64,000 nt of DNA from Sphingomonas sp. KRR8 (GTDB lineage Bacteria > Pseudomonadota > Alphaproteobacteria > Sphingomonadales > Sphingomonadaceae): assembly GCF_023559245.1 (NCBI RefSeq), contig NZ_CP097462.1:2166001-2230000 (forward strand), read 5' to 3'. Position 1 is the stretch's first letter. Every line of letters starts with the position of its first letter. The notes below the pieces were generated by a model. That model was not told the DNA's origin and did no database searches. It saw nothing but the letters and a program-made list of their open reading frames with translations. A program made the position numbers and the translations under genes. Positions 17,987-27,060 of the stretch are shown here, in pieces.

Positions 17987-19035
17987 CCCTGCTGTCGATC
18001 GTCGTTCCCTGCTTCAACGAGGAAGCCTGTCTCGAACTGCTGCATTGCCGCTTGGGCGATGCGGCCAGGGCCGCGGTCGGCGGCGATTACGAGATCCTGC
18101 TGGTCAATGACGGGTCGCGAGACGGCAGCTGGCCGATCATGCAGCGGCTGAGCGCGAGCGACCCGCGGCTCGTCTGCATCGACCTGTCGCGCAACCACGG
18201 TCACCAGCTGGCGCTGACCGCCGGCCTCGACCTGGCCAAGGGCGACCTCATCCTCATCGTCGATGCCGACCTGCAGGACCCGCCCGAGTTATTGTCCGAC
18301 ATGCTGCGTACCATGCGCGAGGAAGGTGCGGACGTGGTCTATGGCGTGCGCCGCAGCCGGGCGGGCGAGACCCGATTCAAGAAGGCGACCGCCACGGCCT
18401 TCTACCGCCTGCTGGCGAGCGCGACCGAGATCAACATCCCGCTCGACGCGGGCGATTTCCGCCTGATGACGAGGCGCGCGCTCGACGTACTGCTGGCGAT
18501 GCCGGAGCAGGCGCGGTTCGTGCGCGGGATGGTGGCGTGGATCGGCTTCCGCCAGGTGCCGTTTCTTTACGACCGGGCCGAGCGCGCGGCCGGGACCAGC
18601 AAATATCCGCTGTCCAAGATGCTCAAGTTCGCGTTCGACGCGCTGACCGGGTTCAGCTCGGCGCCGCTGAAGCTCGCCAGCCATGCCGGGCTGCTGCTGA
18701 GCCTCGGGTCGCTGCTGATCATTGTCTACATCGCTTATGCGTTCATCAGCGGGCAGAGCATCCAGGGCTGGACCTCGCTGATGCTGGTGGTGGTGATCCT
18801 GGGCGCGGTGCAGATGTTCGTGCTGGCAATGATGGGCGAATATATCGGCCGGCTCTACAGCCAGGCCAAGCAGCGCCCGCTGTACATCGTGCAGGAGATC
18901 GCCGGCGTGTCGCGAGCGCCGAGCCGCGGGCTTGGGCAGGTCGCCGGGCCGGCGGGTTTTCAGCGGGCGGAGGCGACCGCGAACAGCGACAGTCCGGGCG
19001 GCAGCGGAATCCTACCGATCAACCGCGCTTCCTGA
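17983..19035 (+). CDS. GtrB/DPM1-like family 2 glycosyltransferase
   Basis: A 350-residue enzyme with a cytosolic GT-A domain (SIVVPCFNEEACLELL at the N-terminus, catalytic VDADLQDPPEL). Two C-terminal transmembrane helices follow (about 230-255 and 262-290), then GEYIGRLYSQAKQRP. This is the bactoprenol-phosphate glucosyltransferase (GtrB) or dolichol-phosphate mannose synthase type, which loads a sugar onto the lipid carrier. The last 25 codons overlap the convergent methyltransferase by 76 bases. GtrA lies just beyond, completing a Gtr-like set. Confidence 0.92.
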   Translation: MTLLSIVVPCFNEEACLELLHCRLGDAARAAVGGDYEILLVNDGSRDGSWPIMQRLSASDPRLVCIDLSRNHGHQLALTAGLDLAKGDLILIVDADLQDPPELLSDMLRTMREEGADVVYGVRRSRAGETRFKKATATAFYRLLASATEINIPLDAGDFRLMTRRALDVLLAMPEQARFVRGMVAWIGFRQVPFLYDRAERAAGTSKYPLSKMLKFAFDALTGFSSAPLKLASHAGLLLSLGSLLIIVYIAYAFISGQSIQGWTSLMLVVVILGAVQMFVLAMMGEYIGRLYSQAKQRPLYIVQEIAGVSRAPSRGLGQVAGPAGFQRAEATANSDSPGGSGILPINRAS

Positions 19036-19688
19036 GCAAACACCTTTTCCAGCGCGGCGTTGAGCGGGGCTGGCGGCAGGCTGTCGTCGCCATCGTCCTT
19101 GCCCCGCAGCTTGCCGGCGAAGCGGTTGGCGACCGCCACCGGAAACAGCAGGCTGTTAAAATAGCCGATCCGCTCCAGCTTGAGCGGTGAGCCTTCGATC
19201 AGCTTCTTGAGGCCCGACTTCGAATAGCGGCGGTGGTGGTGGTTCACCACGTCATGCGCCGACCACATCCACTGGTGCGCCGGCACGGTCATGATGAACT
19301 TGCCGCCGGGCTTGAGTCGGGCGGCGATGCTGGCAAGGGCAGCGGCGTCGTCGGCGATATGCTCGATCACGTCGAATGAGCCGATCAGGTCGAAGCTGTG
19401 CTCCGGAACCCCGTCGAGTGTCGGCAGCGGGGCGGAGCCGACGGCCCGGCCGAGGCGCTGTTCGGCCATCGAGCGGGCGGCGGGATCGACCTCGATCGCT
19501 TCCACCCGCCCGAAGGCGGAGAGCATCGGCAGATTGTGGCCGGTGCCACAGCCGATCTCGAGGATCCGGGCGTCGCTGGACGGCTGGACGGTGCGGCGGA
19601 TCAGCGCGTCGAGCACCACTCGGCGGGCGCGATACCACCAGTGCTGCTGGTCGAGCTCGGCCATGCGGTCGTAGACGATGCGTTCCAT
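18960..19688 (-). CDS. Class I SAM-dependent methyltransferase
   Basis: A 242-residue cytosolic methyltransferase. Motif I is ILEIGCGTGHNLPML (about 36-50), followed by VEAIEVDPAA and DLIGSFDVIEHI. The fold resembles UbiE/COQ5-type and sugar-modifying methyltransferases. The ATG at 19688 overlaps the GtrA stop as TGATG, so it is the second gene of a minus-strand gtrA-methyltransferase pair. The C-terminus runs 76 bases into the end of the GT2 gene. A substrate on the surface glycan or its lipid carrier is likely from context only. Confidence 0.88.
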   Translation of the reverse strand: MERIVYDRMAELDQQHWWYRARRVVLDALIRRTVQPSSDARILEIGCGTGHNLPMLSAFGRVEAIEVDPAARSMAEQRLGRAVGSAPLPTLDGVPEHSFDLIGSFDVIEHIADDAAALASIAARLKPGGKFIMTVPAHQWMWSAHDVVNHHHRRYSKSGLKKLIEGSPLKLERIGYFNSLLFPVAVANRFAGKLRGKDDGDDSLPPAPLNAALEKVFAQEARLIGRIPLPPGLSLFAVASAR

Positions 19689-20092
19689 CAGGCGAACACC
19701 CACAGGCGGTTGAGGAAGAAGGTGGCGAACGGCGTGATCAGCACTGCCGGGACCAGCGGCCACCAGGTGGGGCCGTGGAGCAGGTCGGTGGCAATGAAGG
19801 TGAAGGCCGCATTGAGCAGGAAGCCGAAGGTCTGCACGCCAAAGAACTGCACCTTGGTCTTGTGGTCCTCGGTCTTGCCATGACCCTTGAAGCTCCACCG
19901 GCTGTGCAGGAAGAAGCCTACGGTGACCGCGACGATGAAGGCGATAATGACGGCGAACACCGGCCACATCACGTAGGTGGCGAGCGGCCAGTAGATGGCG
20001 GCATACAGCAAGGTCAGGCCGATGCCGACCACGCCGAAACGGAACAACTGGCCGATCGTGTCGCGATGGTGAGGGGCAAGGTTGCTGATCAT
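19688..20092 (-). CDS. GtrA family membrane protein
   Basis: A 134-residue protein with four transmembrane helices and the GtrA signature at LFRFGVVGIGLTLLYAAIYW and FFLHSRWSFKG. The last helix ends FLNRLWVFA. GtrA proteins are thought to flip undecaprenyl-phosphate-linked sugars across the inner membrane. Together with the GtrB-like enzyme on the other strand and the three large GT-C-like proteins nearby, it points to periplasmic sugar decoration of a surface polymer. Confidence 0.9.
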   Translation of the reverse strand: MISNLAPHHRDTIGQLFRFGVVGIGLTLLYAAIYWPLATYVMWPVFAVIIAFIVAVTVGFFLHSRWSFKGHGKTEDHKTKVQFFGVQTFGFLLNAAFTFIATDLLHGPTWWPLVPAVLITPFATFFLNRLWVFA

Positions 20093-20175
20093 GGCTTCAC
20101 TTGCCCTTTAAGGCGGACCGGCTAGAGCGCCAGCCACTTCTTTGCCCTTGCCGAGGCGCCCGCTTGACGACCCCG

Positions 20176-21984
20176 ATGGACAAACTGCTGGCGTGGACCG
20201 CCCGCCACTGGCGTTGGCTGGTGCTGGCCTACTGGCTTGGCGCCTGCGTCTGGTTCCTCTTCTCGCGCTGGCGCGGGATCGAGCTGTTCCAGCTCAACGA
20301 CACCGACGACAACATGCGGATCGCGCAGGTCAGGGCGCTGCTGAACGGGCAGGACTGGTTCGACCTGCGGCAGTATCGGATGGACCCGCCGCTGGGCGCG
20401 AACATCCACTGGAGCCGGATCGTCGACCTGCCGATCGCCGGGCTGATCCTGCTCGGCCGTCTGTTTACCACCGGGCCCAATGCCGAGCGCTTCGCGGTCG
20501 CGGTGGCGCCGCTGCTGCCCTATCTGCCCATGTGTATGGGGCTGGCGCTGACCGCGCGGCGGCTGATCCACCCCGCAGCCTTCCCGCTGGCGTTTGCGGC
20601 CTTGTTCTTCGCCGCCTCCACCAACGGCATGGTGATGCCGACACGGATCGACCATCATGGCTGGCAGCTTGCCATGCTGGCGCTGACGATCGCGGGCGTT
20701 GCCGATCCCGACGGCAAGCGCGGCGGACTGGTCGCCGGGGCGGCCAGTGCCTTCTCGCTGAGCATCGGGTTGGAGAGCCTGATCTACATCGCGCTGGCCG
20801 CGGCCGCGCAGGTGCTGATGTGGGTCGACGATCGCAGCCAGCGCGAGCGGATGGCGACGTTCGCCGTCAGCCTGGCGGCGGGCTGCACGGTCGGCTTCCT
20901 CCTCTTCGCCAGCTACGCCAACCGGGCGCCGGTTTGCGACGCGCTGTCGCCAGTGTGGCTGTCGGACGCGCTGCTTGGCGGGGCGCTGCTGTGGCTGATC
21001 GCCAGCCTGTCGCCGGAGCGCTGGACGGTGCGCCTGGCGCTGGCGGCGGGGGCGGGCGTGATCGTGGCCGCGTTCCATGCGCTGGCCTGGCCGCACTGCC
21101 TCACCCGGCTGGAGGGCGTGTCTCCGCAAGTGGCTCAGCTGTGGCTCAACAATGTCCGCGAGGCCAAGCCGATCACCGATTATGGCTGGCAGGATCAGCT
21201 TCGGACCGCGGCGCTGCCCGGGGTCGGGCTCATCGGCTGGGCGCTGCTGGCACGGCATCATTGGCGGCCCGAGCGGGACCTGGCGCGGCGCACGCTGGCG
21301 GCCGCGGCCATCTCCGTCGCGCCGGCGCTGCTGTTGTTGTGGCAGATGCGGACCGGGCCGGCGGCGCAGCTTCTCGCCTGCACCGGGGCTGCGGCGCTGG
21401 TCTGGGTGCTGCTGCCGCGAGCGTGGGGGTCCAAGAACTGGCTGGTCGGTGCGGTCGGAAGCGCGGCGCTGGTGGTCGTTGGAGTGGGTGCCGCGGCCCC
21501 GCTGGCGCTCAACTTCGTGCCGGGCAAGCCACGCAAGGAGTGGGACAAGCAGGTCGACAAGGCCAACCGGCTGTGTCCGTCCCTTTGGGCGCTGCGGCCG
21601 ATCGCCAAGCTGCCCAAGGGCACGATCTTCACCTTCCTCGACCTTGGGCCAAGGATCATCTCGGTCACCCACCACAATGCGGTCGCGGGTCCTTACCATC
21701 GCAATGGCGAGGCAATCCTCGACCTGATGCAGGCGTTCCGCGGGCCGGAGCCGCAGGCGCACCAGCTCGTCCTCAAGCACCATGCCGATTATCTGATGAT
21801 CTGCCCGATGATGAGCCAGGCGACGATTTTCATGTCGCGCGCCCCCAACGGTTTCTACGTGCAGCTGATCCACGGCAAGGTGCCGGCCTGGCTGCAGCCG
21901 GTTCCGCTACCGGCCGATAGTCCGTTCAGGATCTGGCGAGTGGTCGGTAGCGCGCCTCCGCCTCCGCCATATAGTCGCGGGTGA
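20176..21984 (+). CDS. Large GT-C/STT3-like membrane protein
   Basis: A 602-residue membrane protein with about ten hydrophobic helices and a soluble C-terminal region. After the first helix is LNDTDDNMRIAQVRALL (Asp42-Thr-Asp-Asp45), an acidic motif placed like the DxD of oligosaccharyltransferases. QYRMDPPLGANIHWSRI and TRIDHHGWQLAM follow. The family is not named with certainty. I chose the ATG at 20176; a TTG at 20164 would add four residues. The gene lies next to gtrA and overlaps the convergent cfa gene by 59 bases. Confidence 0.78.
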   Translation: MDKLLAWTARHWRWLVLAYWLGACVWFLFSRWRGIELFQLNDTDDNMRIAQVRALLNGQDWFDLRQYRMDPPLGANIHWSRIVDLPIAGLILLGRLFTTGPNAERFAVAVAPLLPYLPMCMGLALTARRLIHPAAFPLAFAALFFAASTNGMVMPTRIDHHGWQLAMLALTIAGVADPDGKRGGLVAGAASAFSLSIGLESLIYIALAAAAQVLMWVDDRSQRERMATFAVSLAAGCTVGFLLFASYANRAPVCDALSPVWLSDALLGGALLWLIASLSPERWTVRLALAAGAGVIVAAFHALAWPHCLTRLEGVSPQVAQLWLNNVREAKPITDYGWQDQLRTAALPGVGLIGWALLARHHWRPERDLARRTLAAAAISVAPALLLLWQMRTGPAAQLLACTGAAALVWVLLPRAWGSKNWLVGAVGSAALVVVGVGAAAPLALNFVPGKPRKEWDKQVDKANRLCPSLWALRPIAKLPKGTIFTFLDLGPRIISVTHHNAVAGPYHRNGEAILDLMQAFRGPEPQAHQLVLKHHADYLMICPMMSQATIFMSRAPNGFYVQLIHGKVPAWLQPVPLPADSPFRIWRVVGSAPPPPPYSRG

Positions 21985-23155
21985 GCGGCAGAGCGCGGCG
22001 GTCGCGGACGTACTGGACCTGGAAGTTGTTCATCGCGCCATGTTCGAAGGCGACAATGCCGCCCGCCAGATAGAATTCCCACATGCGGAAGAAGCGCTCG
22101 TCATAAAGCGCCTCGATCTCAGCGCGGTGCGCGTAGCAATTGTTGAGCCAGTGCCGCAGCGTGTAGGCGTAGTGGACGCGCAGTGTCTCGACGTCGGTGC
22201 AGATCAGGCGCACCTCCTCGCTGGCGGCCTGCATCTGGCTGAGGCTGGGCAGGTGGTAGCCGGGGAAGATCCATTTGTCGGTGAAGGGATCCGGAACGCC
22301 GGCCTTGCCGTACTTACCGATCGTGTGGAGCAGCATCACGCCATCGTCGGCTAGCAACTCGCGGCACTTGCCGAAGAATTCCATGTAATGGGCGGCGCCG
22401 ACATGTTCGAACATGCCGACCGAGACGATGCGGTCGAAACGGCCGGTGACGCTGCGGTAGTCGATCAGCTCGAACTTGACCTTGTCGGCGACGCCGGCCT
22501 CTTCAGCGCGCTTGCGGGCGACGGCGAGCTGCTCTTCGCTCAGCGTGACGCCGAGTACCTCGACGCCCGCGATGCGATTCAGGAACAACGCCATGCCGCC
22601 CCAGCCGCAACCGATATCGAGGACGCGATGCCCCGGCTTGAGGTCGAGCTTAGCGGCGATGTGCGCCTTCTTGTCCGCCTGAGCAGTCTCCAGGCTGTTC
22701 GCCGGATCGGTGAAATAGGCGCAGCTGTACTGGAGGTCCGGGTCGAGGAAGAGCCGGTAGAGCCGGCCGTCCAGGTCGTAGTGATGGGCGACGTTGCGGC
22801 GTGAGCGGCGCGCATCGTTGCGACGGCGGATCAGCGCCTTCAGCGGATTGCCGTGCTTCTTCTTGAGCGTGCCCTTGTGGCCGCCGGCCTCGAACGGGTT
22901 GGCGCCGACCACCAGTTCCAGCAGGTCGAGGATGGTGCCGTTCTCGATCGAGATGCGCCCGTCCATATAAGCTTCGCCGATGTTCAGGCGAGGATTGCGC
23001 AGGATGCTGAGCAGGACGCCCTTGTCGTGGAGCCGGACCGTCACCTCCTTGCCCGGACCGCCGCGTCCATAGGTTTCCCGCTGCCCGGAAGCGCTGACGA
23101 TGGTGATGCGGCCGCTGGGCAGCAGCTTGTCGATGAAGCGTCCAATCATGCTCAT
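21926..23155 (-). CDS. cfa: Cyclopropane-fatty-acyl-phospholipid synthase family protein
   Basis: A 409-residue SAM-dependent enzyme that adds a methylene bridge to unsaturated phospholipid acyl chains. The N-terminal lipid-binding part contains GEAYMDGRISIENG, and LQYSCAYF precedes the methyltransferase domain. Motif I is VLDIGCGWGGMALFL, with VSVGMFEHVG downstream; both are hallmark CFA synthase segments. The length is typical. Its 3' end overlaps the convergent GT-C gene by 59 bases. The upstream MpaB-type gene is read in the same direction with 9 bases between them. Confidence 0.93.
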   Translation of the reverse strand: MSMIGRFIDKLLPSGRITIVSASGQRETYGRGGPGKEVTVRLHDKGVLLSILRNPRLNIGEAYMDGRISIENGTILDLLELVVGANPFEAGGHKGTLKKKHGNPLKALIRRRNDARRSRRNVAHHYDLDGRLYRLFLDPDLQYSCAYFTDPANSLETAQADKKAHIAAKLDLKPGHRVLDIGCGWGGMALFLNRIAGVEVLGVTLSEEQLAVARKRAEEAGVADKVKFELIDYRSVTGRFDRIVSVGMFEHVGAAHYMEFFGKCRELLADDGVMLLHTIGKYGKAGVPDPFTDKWIFPGYHLPSLSQMQAASEEVRLICTDVETLRVHYAYTLRHWLNNCYAHRAEIEALYDERFFRMWEFYLAGGIVAFEHGAMNNFQVQYVRDRRALPLTRDYMAEAEARYRPLARS

Positions 23156-23164
23156 GCCCGCTTC

Positions 23165-24013
23165 CTAGCGCGGAGCGAGCGCCCAACGCAAAGTGGAAGC
23201 AAGGCCGAAGGTGGCAGCGCCAATCGCCGGCTTGCCAACGCCCGAGGAACGCAGTCCGTGGAGCCGCCGGGCGACGGGCGGGAGGAGGTCGATGGCGGCC
23301 CGCATCAGCAGCGCTTGGAGCGGAACGGCCCGGAGCTGTTCGGGCTGTGCGTTGAGGATGATGTCGCGGATCGTTCGGCTGCGCGTGTCGGCGCGAAGCT
23401 CGCCCAGATAGCTGGTGAGCAGCGCGTTCGCGTCAGCCTCCGTCTCTGGGACGGGTTCGGCGCCGAGCAGCCGGGCGATGGGCGCGACCTCGGCCCAGTA
23501 ACGGTCGCGGTCGGCGGCGCTCATCCCCGGTTCCCCGAAGCGCCGCCAGCCGGCCAGGAACATGGCCGACCCGGCAATGTGGACGAAGGCGAGCAGGTGC
23601 GGGTCGTTGGCGTCGTACGGAGTGCCATCCGGAAGGGTGCCGTTGACGTGATCGTGGATCCGGCGAACCCGCGCGATCGCCGCCTCCGCCTCGGTACGGG
23701 CGCCGTAGGTGGTGACCGCGATGAAGCGGGCGGTGTTGCGCAGCCGGCCGTGCATGTTGGCCTTGAAGTCGCTGTGATCCCAAACGCCGGCGAGCGCCTT
23801 GGGATGGAGCATCTGCAGCAGCAGCGCCGCGACCCCGCCGACGATCATGCCGGTCACGTCGCCATGCACTCGCCAGGCGACTCCTCCCGGCGGGCAGAGC
23901 GCATCCGGGCTGCGGACGATCGGCGCCTGACCTTTCGCCTGGTCGTTGAAGAAAGCCACCACCTCACCGGCGATTCGGCGGCGGATGTTTTCGGTGGGGG
24001 CGAGCGAGGCCAT
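23165..24013 (-). CDS. Oxygenase MpaB family protein (DUF2236)
   Basis: A 282-residue protein of the MpaB/DUF2236 family. The conserved segments are GVAWRVHGDVTGMIVGGVAALLLQ with LHPKALAGVWDHS, RFIAVTTYG, and VRRIHDHVNG followed by the His-containing PHLLAFVHIAGS. Members include fungal MpaB and bacterial latex-cleaving oxygenases, thought to use heme; many bacterial members have no known substrate. It sits between rlmN and cfa on the same strand, 9 bases before cfa, so a shared transcript with the lipid enzyme is likely. Confidence 0.85.
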   Translation of the reverse strand: MASLAPTENIRRRIAGEVVAFFNDQAKGQAPIVRSPDALCPPGGVAWRVHGDVTGMIVGGVAALLLQMLHPKALAGVWDHSDFKANMHGRLRNTARFIAVTTYGARTEAEAAIARVRRIHDHVNGTLPDGTPYDANDPHLLAFVHIAGSAMFLAGWRRFGEPGMSAADRDRYWAEVAPIARLLGAEPVPETEADANALLTSYLGELRADTRSRTIRDIILNAQPEQLRAVPLQALLMRAAIDLLPPVARRLHGLRSSGVGKPAIGAATFGLASTLRWALAPR

Positions 24014-24030
24014 ATGCCTCCAACGGCTGG

Positions 24031-25218
24031 TTAGGCCGCCTGCTCCCGATCGAGTTCTGACCGGCGCTTCTTCTCCGCCGCGGTCTTCAGCTGCCCGCAG
24101 GCCGCGTCAATGTCCCGCCCCCGCGGTGTCCTGACCGGCGCGCTGATCCCCCCTTCGAAGACGATGTTCGAAAAGGCGCGGATGCGCTCGGGGGTCGAGC
24201 ATTCATATTCCGCCCCGGGCCAAGGGTTGAACGGGATGAGGTTGACCTTGGCCGGCAGACGATAGTGGCGGATCAGGCGGACCAGCTCATGCGCATGCGC
24301 ATCGCTGTCGTTCTTGTCCTTGAGCATGACATATTCGAAGGTGATGCGCCGGGCGTTATTGGCGCCGGGGTAATCGGCGCAGGCCTGCAGCAACTCCTCA
24401 ATGCCGTACTTGCGGTTCAGCGGCACGATCTCGTCGCGGATCTCCTTGGTAACGGCGTGGAGCGAGACGGCGAGGTTCACCCCGATCTCCTCACCGGCGC
24501 GCGCCATCATCGGCACCACACCCGAGGTCGACAGGGTGATGCGGCGCTTGGACAGGCCGAGCCCGTCCCCATCCATCACGATCTTGAGCGCGTCGCGGAC
24601 GTTGTCGAAATTGTAGAGCGGTTCGCCCATGCCCATCATCACGATGTTGGTGAGCATGCGGCCTTCCGGCTGGCTCGGCCACTCGCCCAGCGCATCGCGG
24701 GCGAGCATCACCTGGCCGACGATCTCATGCGGTTCCAGGTTACGGACCAGGCGCATCGTGCCGGTATGGCAGAAGCGGCAATTGAGCGTGCAGCCGACCT
24801 GGCTCGACACGCATAAAGTGCCGCGATCCGCGTCGGGGATGAACACCATCTCGAAATCGTGACCGTCATGGGTCTGGAGCAGCCACTTGCGGGTGCCGTC
24901 GGTCGAGACCTGCGCCTCCACAACCGCCGGCCGGGCGATGGTGAAGCGCTCGGCGATCCACGGCTGCTGCGCCTTGGCGATGTCGGTCATCAGCGCGAAG
25001 TCGGTGACCCCGCGATTGTAGATCCAGTGCCACAGCTGCTTGGCGCGGAGCTTGGCTGCGCGCGGCTCCAGCCCGGCGGTTTCAAGGGCGGCCCGGATCT
25101 GCTCACGGGACAGTCCGACCAGCTCGACCTTGCCGTCGGCGCGCGCGGGTGCAGCGCGCGGGACGGGCACAGGGTCGATCGGGCCGGGGATCGGCATCAG
25201 GGTGGTATCGGCGCTCAT
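24031..25218 (-). CDS. rlmN: 23S rRNA (adenine-C2)-methyltransferase RlmN
   Basis: A 395-residue radical-SAM enzyme that methylates C2 of A2503 in 23S rRNA and A37 in some tRNAs. The radical-SAM cluster motif is in [12 protein letters not shown] (CxxxCxxC). [13 protein letters not shown] binds SAM. The mechanistic cysteine is in the C-terminal AACGQL, and ECSTPER precedes it. I chose the ATG at 25218 (MSADTTLMP); a longer frame from 25272 has a less plausible N-terminus. It heads a minus-strand run with the MpaB-type gene and cfa. Confidence 0.95.
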   Translation of the reverse strand: MSADTTLMPIPGPIDPVPVPRAAPARADGKVELVGLSREQIRAALETAGLEPRAAKLRAKQLWHWIYNRGVTDFALMTDIAKAQQPWIAERFTIARPAVVEAQVSTDGTRKWLLQTHDGHDFEMVFIPDADRGTLCVSSQVGCTLNCRFCHTGTMRLVRNLEPHEIVGQVMLARDALGEWPSQPEGRMLTNIVMMGMGEPLYNFDNVRDALKIVMDGDGLGLSKRRITLSTSGVVPMMARAGEEIGVNLAVSLHAVTKEIRDEIVPLNRKYGIEELLQACADYPGANNARRITFEYVMLKDKNDSDAHAHELVRLIRHYRLPAKVNLIPFNPWPGAEYECSTPERIRAFSNIVFEGGISAPVRTPRGRDIDAACGQLKTAAEKKRRSELDREQAA

Positions 25219-25255
25219 GGTGTGGGGCCCATGTAGCGGAGGATGCGTGCTTTTT

Positions 25256-25726
25256 CTAGCCGCGCGACGCACAGGCCGCGGCGGCAGCGTCGATCGCCGT
25301 TGGGGCGCCGGTCAGGAGGTAACGGTCGGTGTGGCCGCCATCACCCGCGCGGAAGCGGGCACGCAGATCGCCGGCCGAACGGATGGCGGCGATCAGCGCG
25401 GCTTCCTGCGCCGGACCGGTGCTCCACGCGTCGGGTCCGCGGGCGGTAAGCTGGAAGGTCGCGCCACCGGCCTGAACCAGCACCGTGCTGCCGGGGATCG
25501 CCGGTCGGGACAGGCGCAGGTGAAGTTCGCCCCTGCGGCGACCAGGTGGGCGGTCGAAGCTGATGGTGGCGCGGGCCTGGTCGCGGCCGGGCAGGGCAAG
25601 CAGTTCGGAGCGGGCGATTGCGGCGCAATCGGCGCCTCGGTCGAAAGCCACCCAGACAGGACTGGCGAAGAGAGTGCGGGGAGGAGCGGCAGCGGCCGGA
25701 GCGGCAAGCAGCGCCGCCGCGGCCAT
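25256..25726 (-). CDS. IalB-like secreted protein
   Basis: A 156-residue exported protein with a signal peptide ([15 protein letters not shown]). [13 protein letters not shown] opens the mature part, and [17 protein letters not shown] closes it. This matches sphingomonad proteins annotated as invasion-associated locus B-like, with a [11 protein letters not shown] core. Periplasmic location is likely, and the two cysteines could form a disulfide. No invasion role should be assumed. It follows the small hydrophobic protein on the same strand with two bases between stop and start. Confidence 0.7.
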   Translation of the reverse strand: MAAAALLAAPAAAAPPRTLFASPVWVAFDRGADCAAIARSELLALPGRDQARATISFDRPPGRRRGELHLRLSRPAIPGSTVLVQAGGATFQLTARGPDAWSTGPAQEAALIAAIRSAGDLRARFRAGDGGHTDRYLLTGAPTAIDAAAAACASRG

Positions 25727-25728
25727 GA

Positions 25729-25896
25729 TCAACGGGCGGCGGGGACCGACTTGACCGCCTGTTCGTGCGCGACCGCCTGCTGCACCGCTCCATTGAGGCC
25801 AATGGAGGCAACCACTACCGCCGCGCCCGCCAGTGCGACGCCCAGCGCGATCTCCGCCAAGGCTGCGCCCGCCGTGCTGGTCAGAAGCTTGGTCAT
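25729..25896 (-). CDS. Small single-span membrane protein, TadE/Flp-like N-terminus
   Basis: A 55-residue product (MTKLLTSTAGAALAEIALG) with one hydrophobic helix followed by a short polar tail ending KSVPAAR. The small-residue stretch and a Glu just before the helix recall Flp/TadE pilin-like segments, but the classic GxxxxEY processing site is not present. An upstream in-frame start at 25923 would add nine residues. No tad secretion genes lie nearby. It is two bases from the IalB-like gene, so they may be co-expressed. Function unknown. Confidence 0.5.
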   Translation of the reverse strand: MTKLLTSTAGAALAEIALGVALAGAAVVVASIGLNGAVQQAVAHEQAVKSVPAAR

Positions 25897-26107
25897 CGCC
25901 AGGATCGTTCCCTTTCGCGGCACGCAAACCTGCGGCCACGAACGGGCTCAACGCTTCTGTTAAGAAGTTGTCAACCACGAACCAGAACCTTGCTGCGCCA
26001 CTCAAGGACAGTGCGGCCCAAGCCGCTGATTTTGCAAGTGTCGTGCAGAAGGCCCGGAAAACCGCCGGTCGTTGGGGTCGCCGCGTTCATTGCGGTCTTG
26101 CAACGAA

Positions 26108-26824
26108 TCAGGCGCCGTTCTCGCGCAATTCGTGGCGGTAGGTGACGGCTACCCGTTCCGACAGCAGCACATAGGGCAGCCAGATGCCGATGCTGACCAG
26201 CACTCGGGTGAGGTTGCCGCGAAGCAGGGCCTGGAACGCAAGGGCGACAGCGGCGGGCAGCATCATTCCGCCCGCGGCATTGGCCATGATCAGCTGCATG
26301 GCGAGATCGATCGCCCAGGCCGAAGCGAGCAGCGCCGGGAAATGGGCGGAGCGGCGCAGCCCCGCGGCGAACGCCACCGAGTACAGGCTGCAGGCGATCG
26401 TCGCATCGGCGGTGAGCCAGGCGTGGAGCGTGTCGAGCCAAGGGCTGCTCTCCGCACCAGCGGGCGGGATGGCGGCGAGGAAGGAGATGCCGCGCAGCAG
26501 GACGGCGGCGACCAGTGCCAGCAATAGCGACAGCATCAACCCGCCGGCCCCGTAGAGCGGGTGGCGGGCGATCACCGGCGGCGCGATCCGGCCGCCGAAA
26601 ATGGCTAGCGCGGCGGTGAGCACGCCCGCGGGCAGGACGGTGAAGACCGCATAGGGCAGCCAGGCAAGCGGATCGGCAAACTGGCCGCTCAACCGCATCG
26701 CCGAGCCGAGACCGGCCACCACCAGCCAGGCCAGCGGGAGCAGTGACGCGCGCCGTTCCAGCAGACCAAGCAGCGCGTCGGCGCGCTGCTGAAGTTGCTG
26801 GGACAAGGCGGCGGTTCGGTCCAT
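26108..26824 (-). CDS. Hypothetical multi-spanning membrane protein
   Basis: A 238-residue protein with an N-terminal Gln/Leu-rich amphipathic helix (LSQQLQQRADALLGLLERR) and five or six transmembrane helices. A repeated spacing of Pro and Tyr residues occurs at the ends of helices (PLAWLPYAVFTVLP, IWLPYVLLSERV). The layout resembles DUF2569-type proteins, which have no known function. It stands alone; 236 bases separate it from the divergent GT2 gene at 27061. That spacer shows no recognised regulatory motif. Confidence 0.75.
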   Translation of the reverse strand: MDRTAALSQQLQQRADALLGLLERRASLLPLAWLVVAGLGSAMRLSGQFADPLAWLPYAVFTVLPAGVLTAALAIFGGRIAPPVIARHPLYGAGGLMLSLLLALVAAVLLRGISFLAAIPPAGAESSPWLDTLHAWLTADATIACSLYSVAFAAGLRRSAHFPALLASAWAIDLAMQLIMANAAGGMMLPAAVALAFQALLRGNLTRVLVSIGIWLPYVLLSERVAVTYRHELRENGA

Positions 26825-27060
26825 CGGCAGAAAAGCGCTCAGTTTCTGGAACAGGCGGGAAACCGGCTCTTTGCACGCGAGCGATTAGGAAGCGGTAAAT
26901 CAACGCGGCGCCCCACGAGTTCCCGTTGTTTCGGCGCGGTTGCTTGTGCCTCGGGGCTGTGCCAAGAAGTGGGTGCTCGGTTGTCTCATGGGGGTATGAT
27001 GACGGCGGAGCTTTTCTCCAGACCATCGGACATGCCGCGACGCGCGTGAGCGTCGCGGGA

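Noticed and set aside
20122..21873. A 583-codon open frame on the minus strand
   Set aside because: Entirely antisense to the GT-C/STT3-like gene, with Arg/Gln/Asp/His-rich composition and no motif.
25729..25896. Calling the 55-residue protein a Flp pilin
   Set aside because: The prepilin site GxxxxEY is absent and no tad genes are nearby, so only a small membrane protein is claimed.
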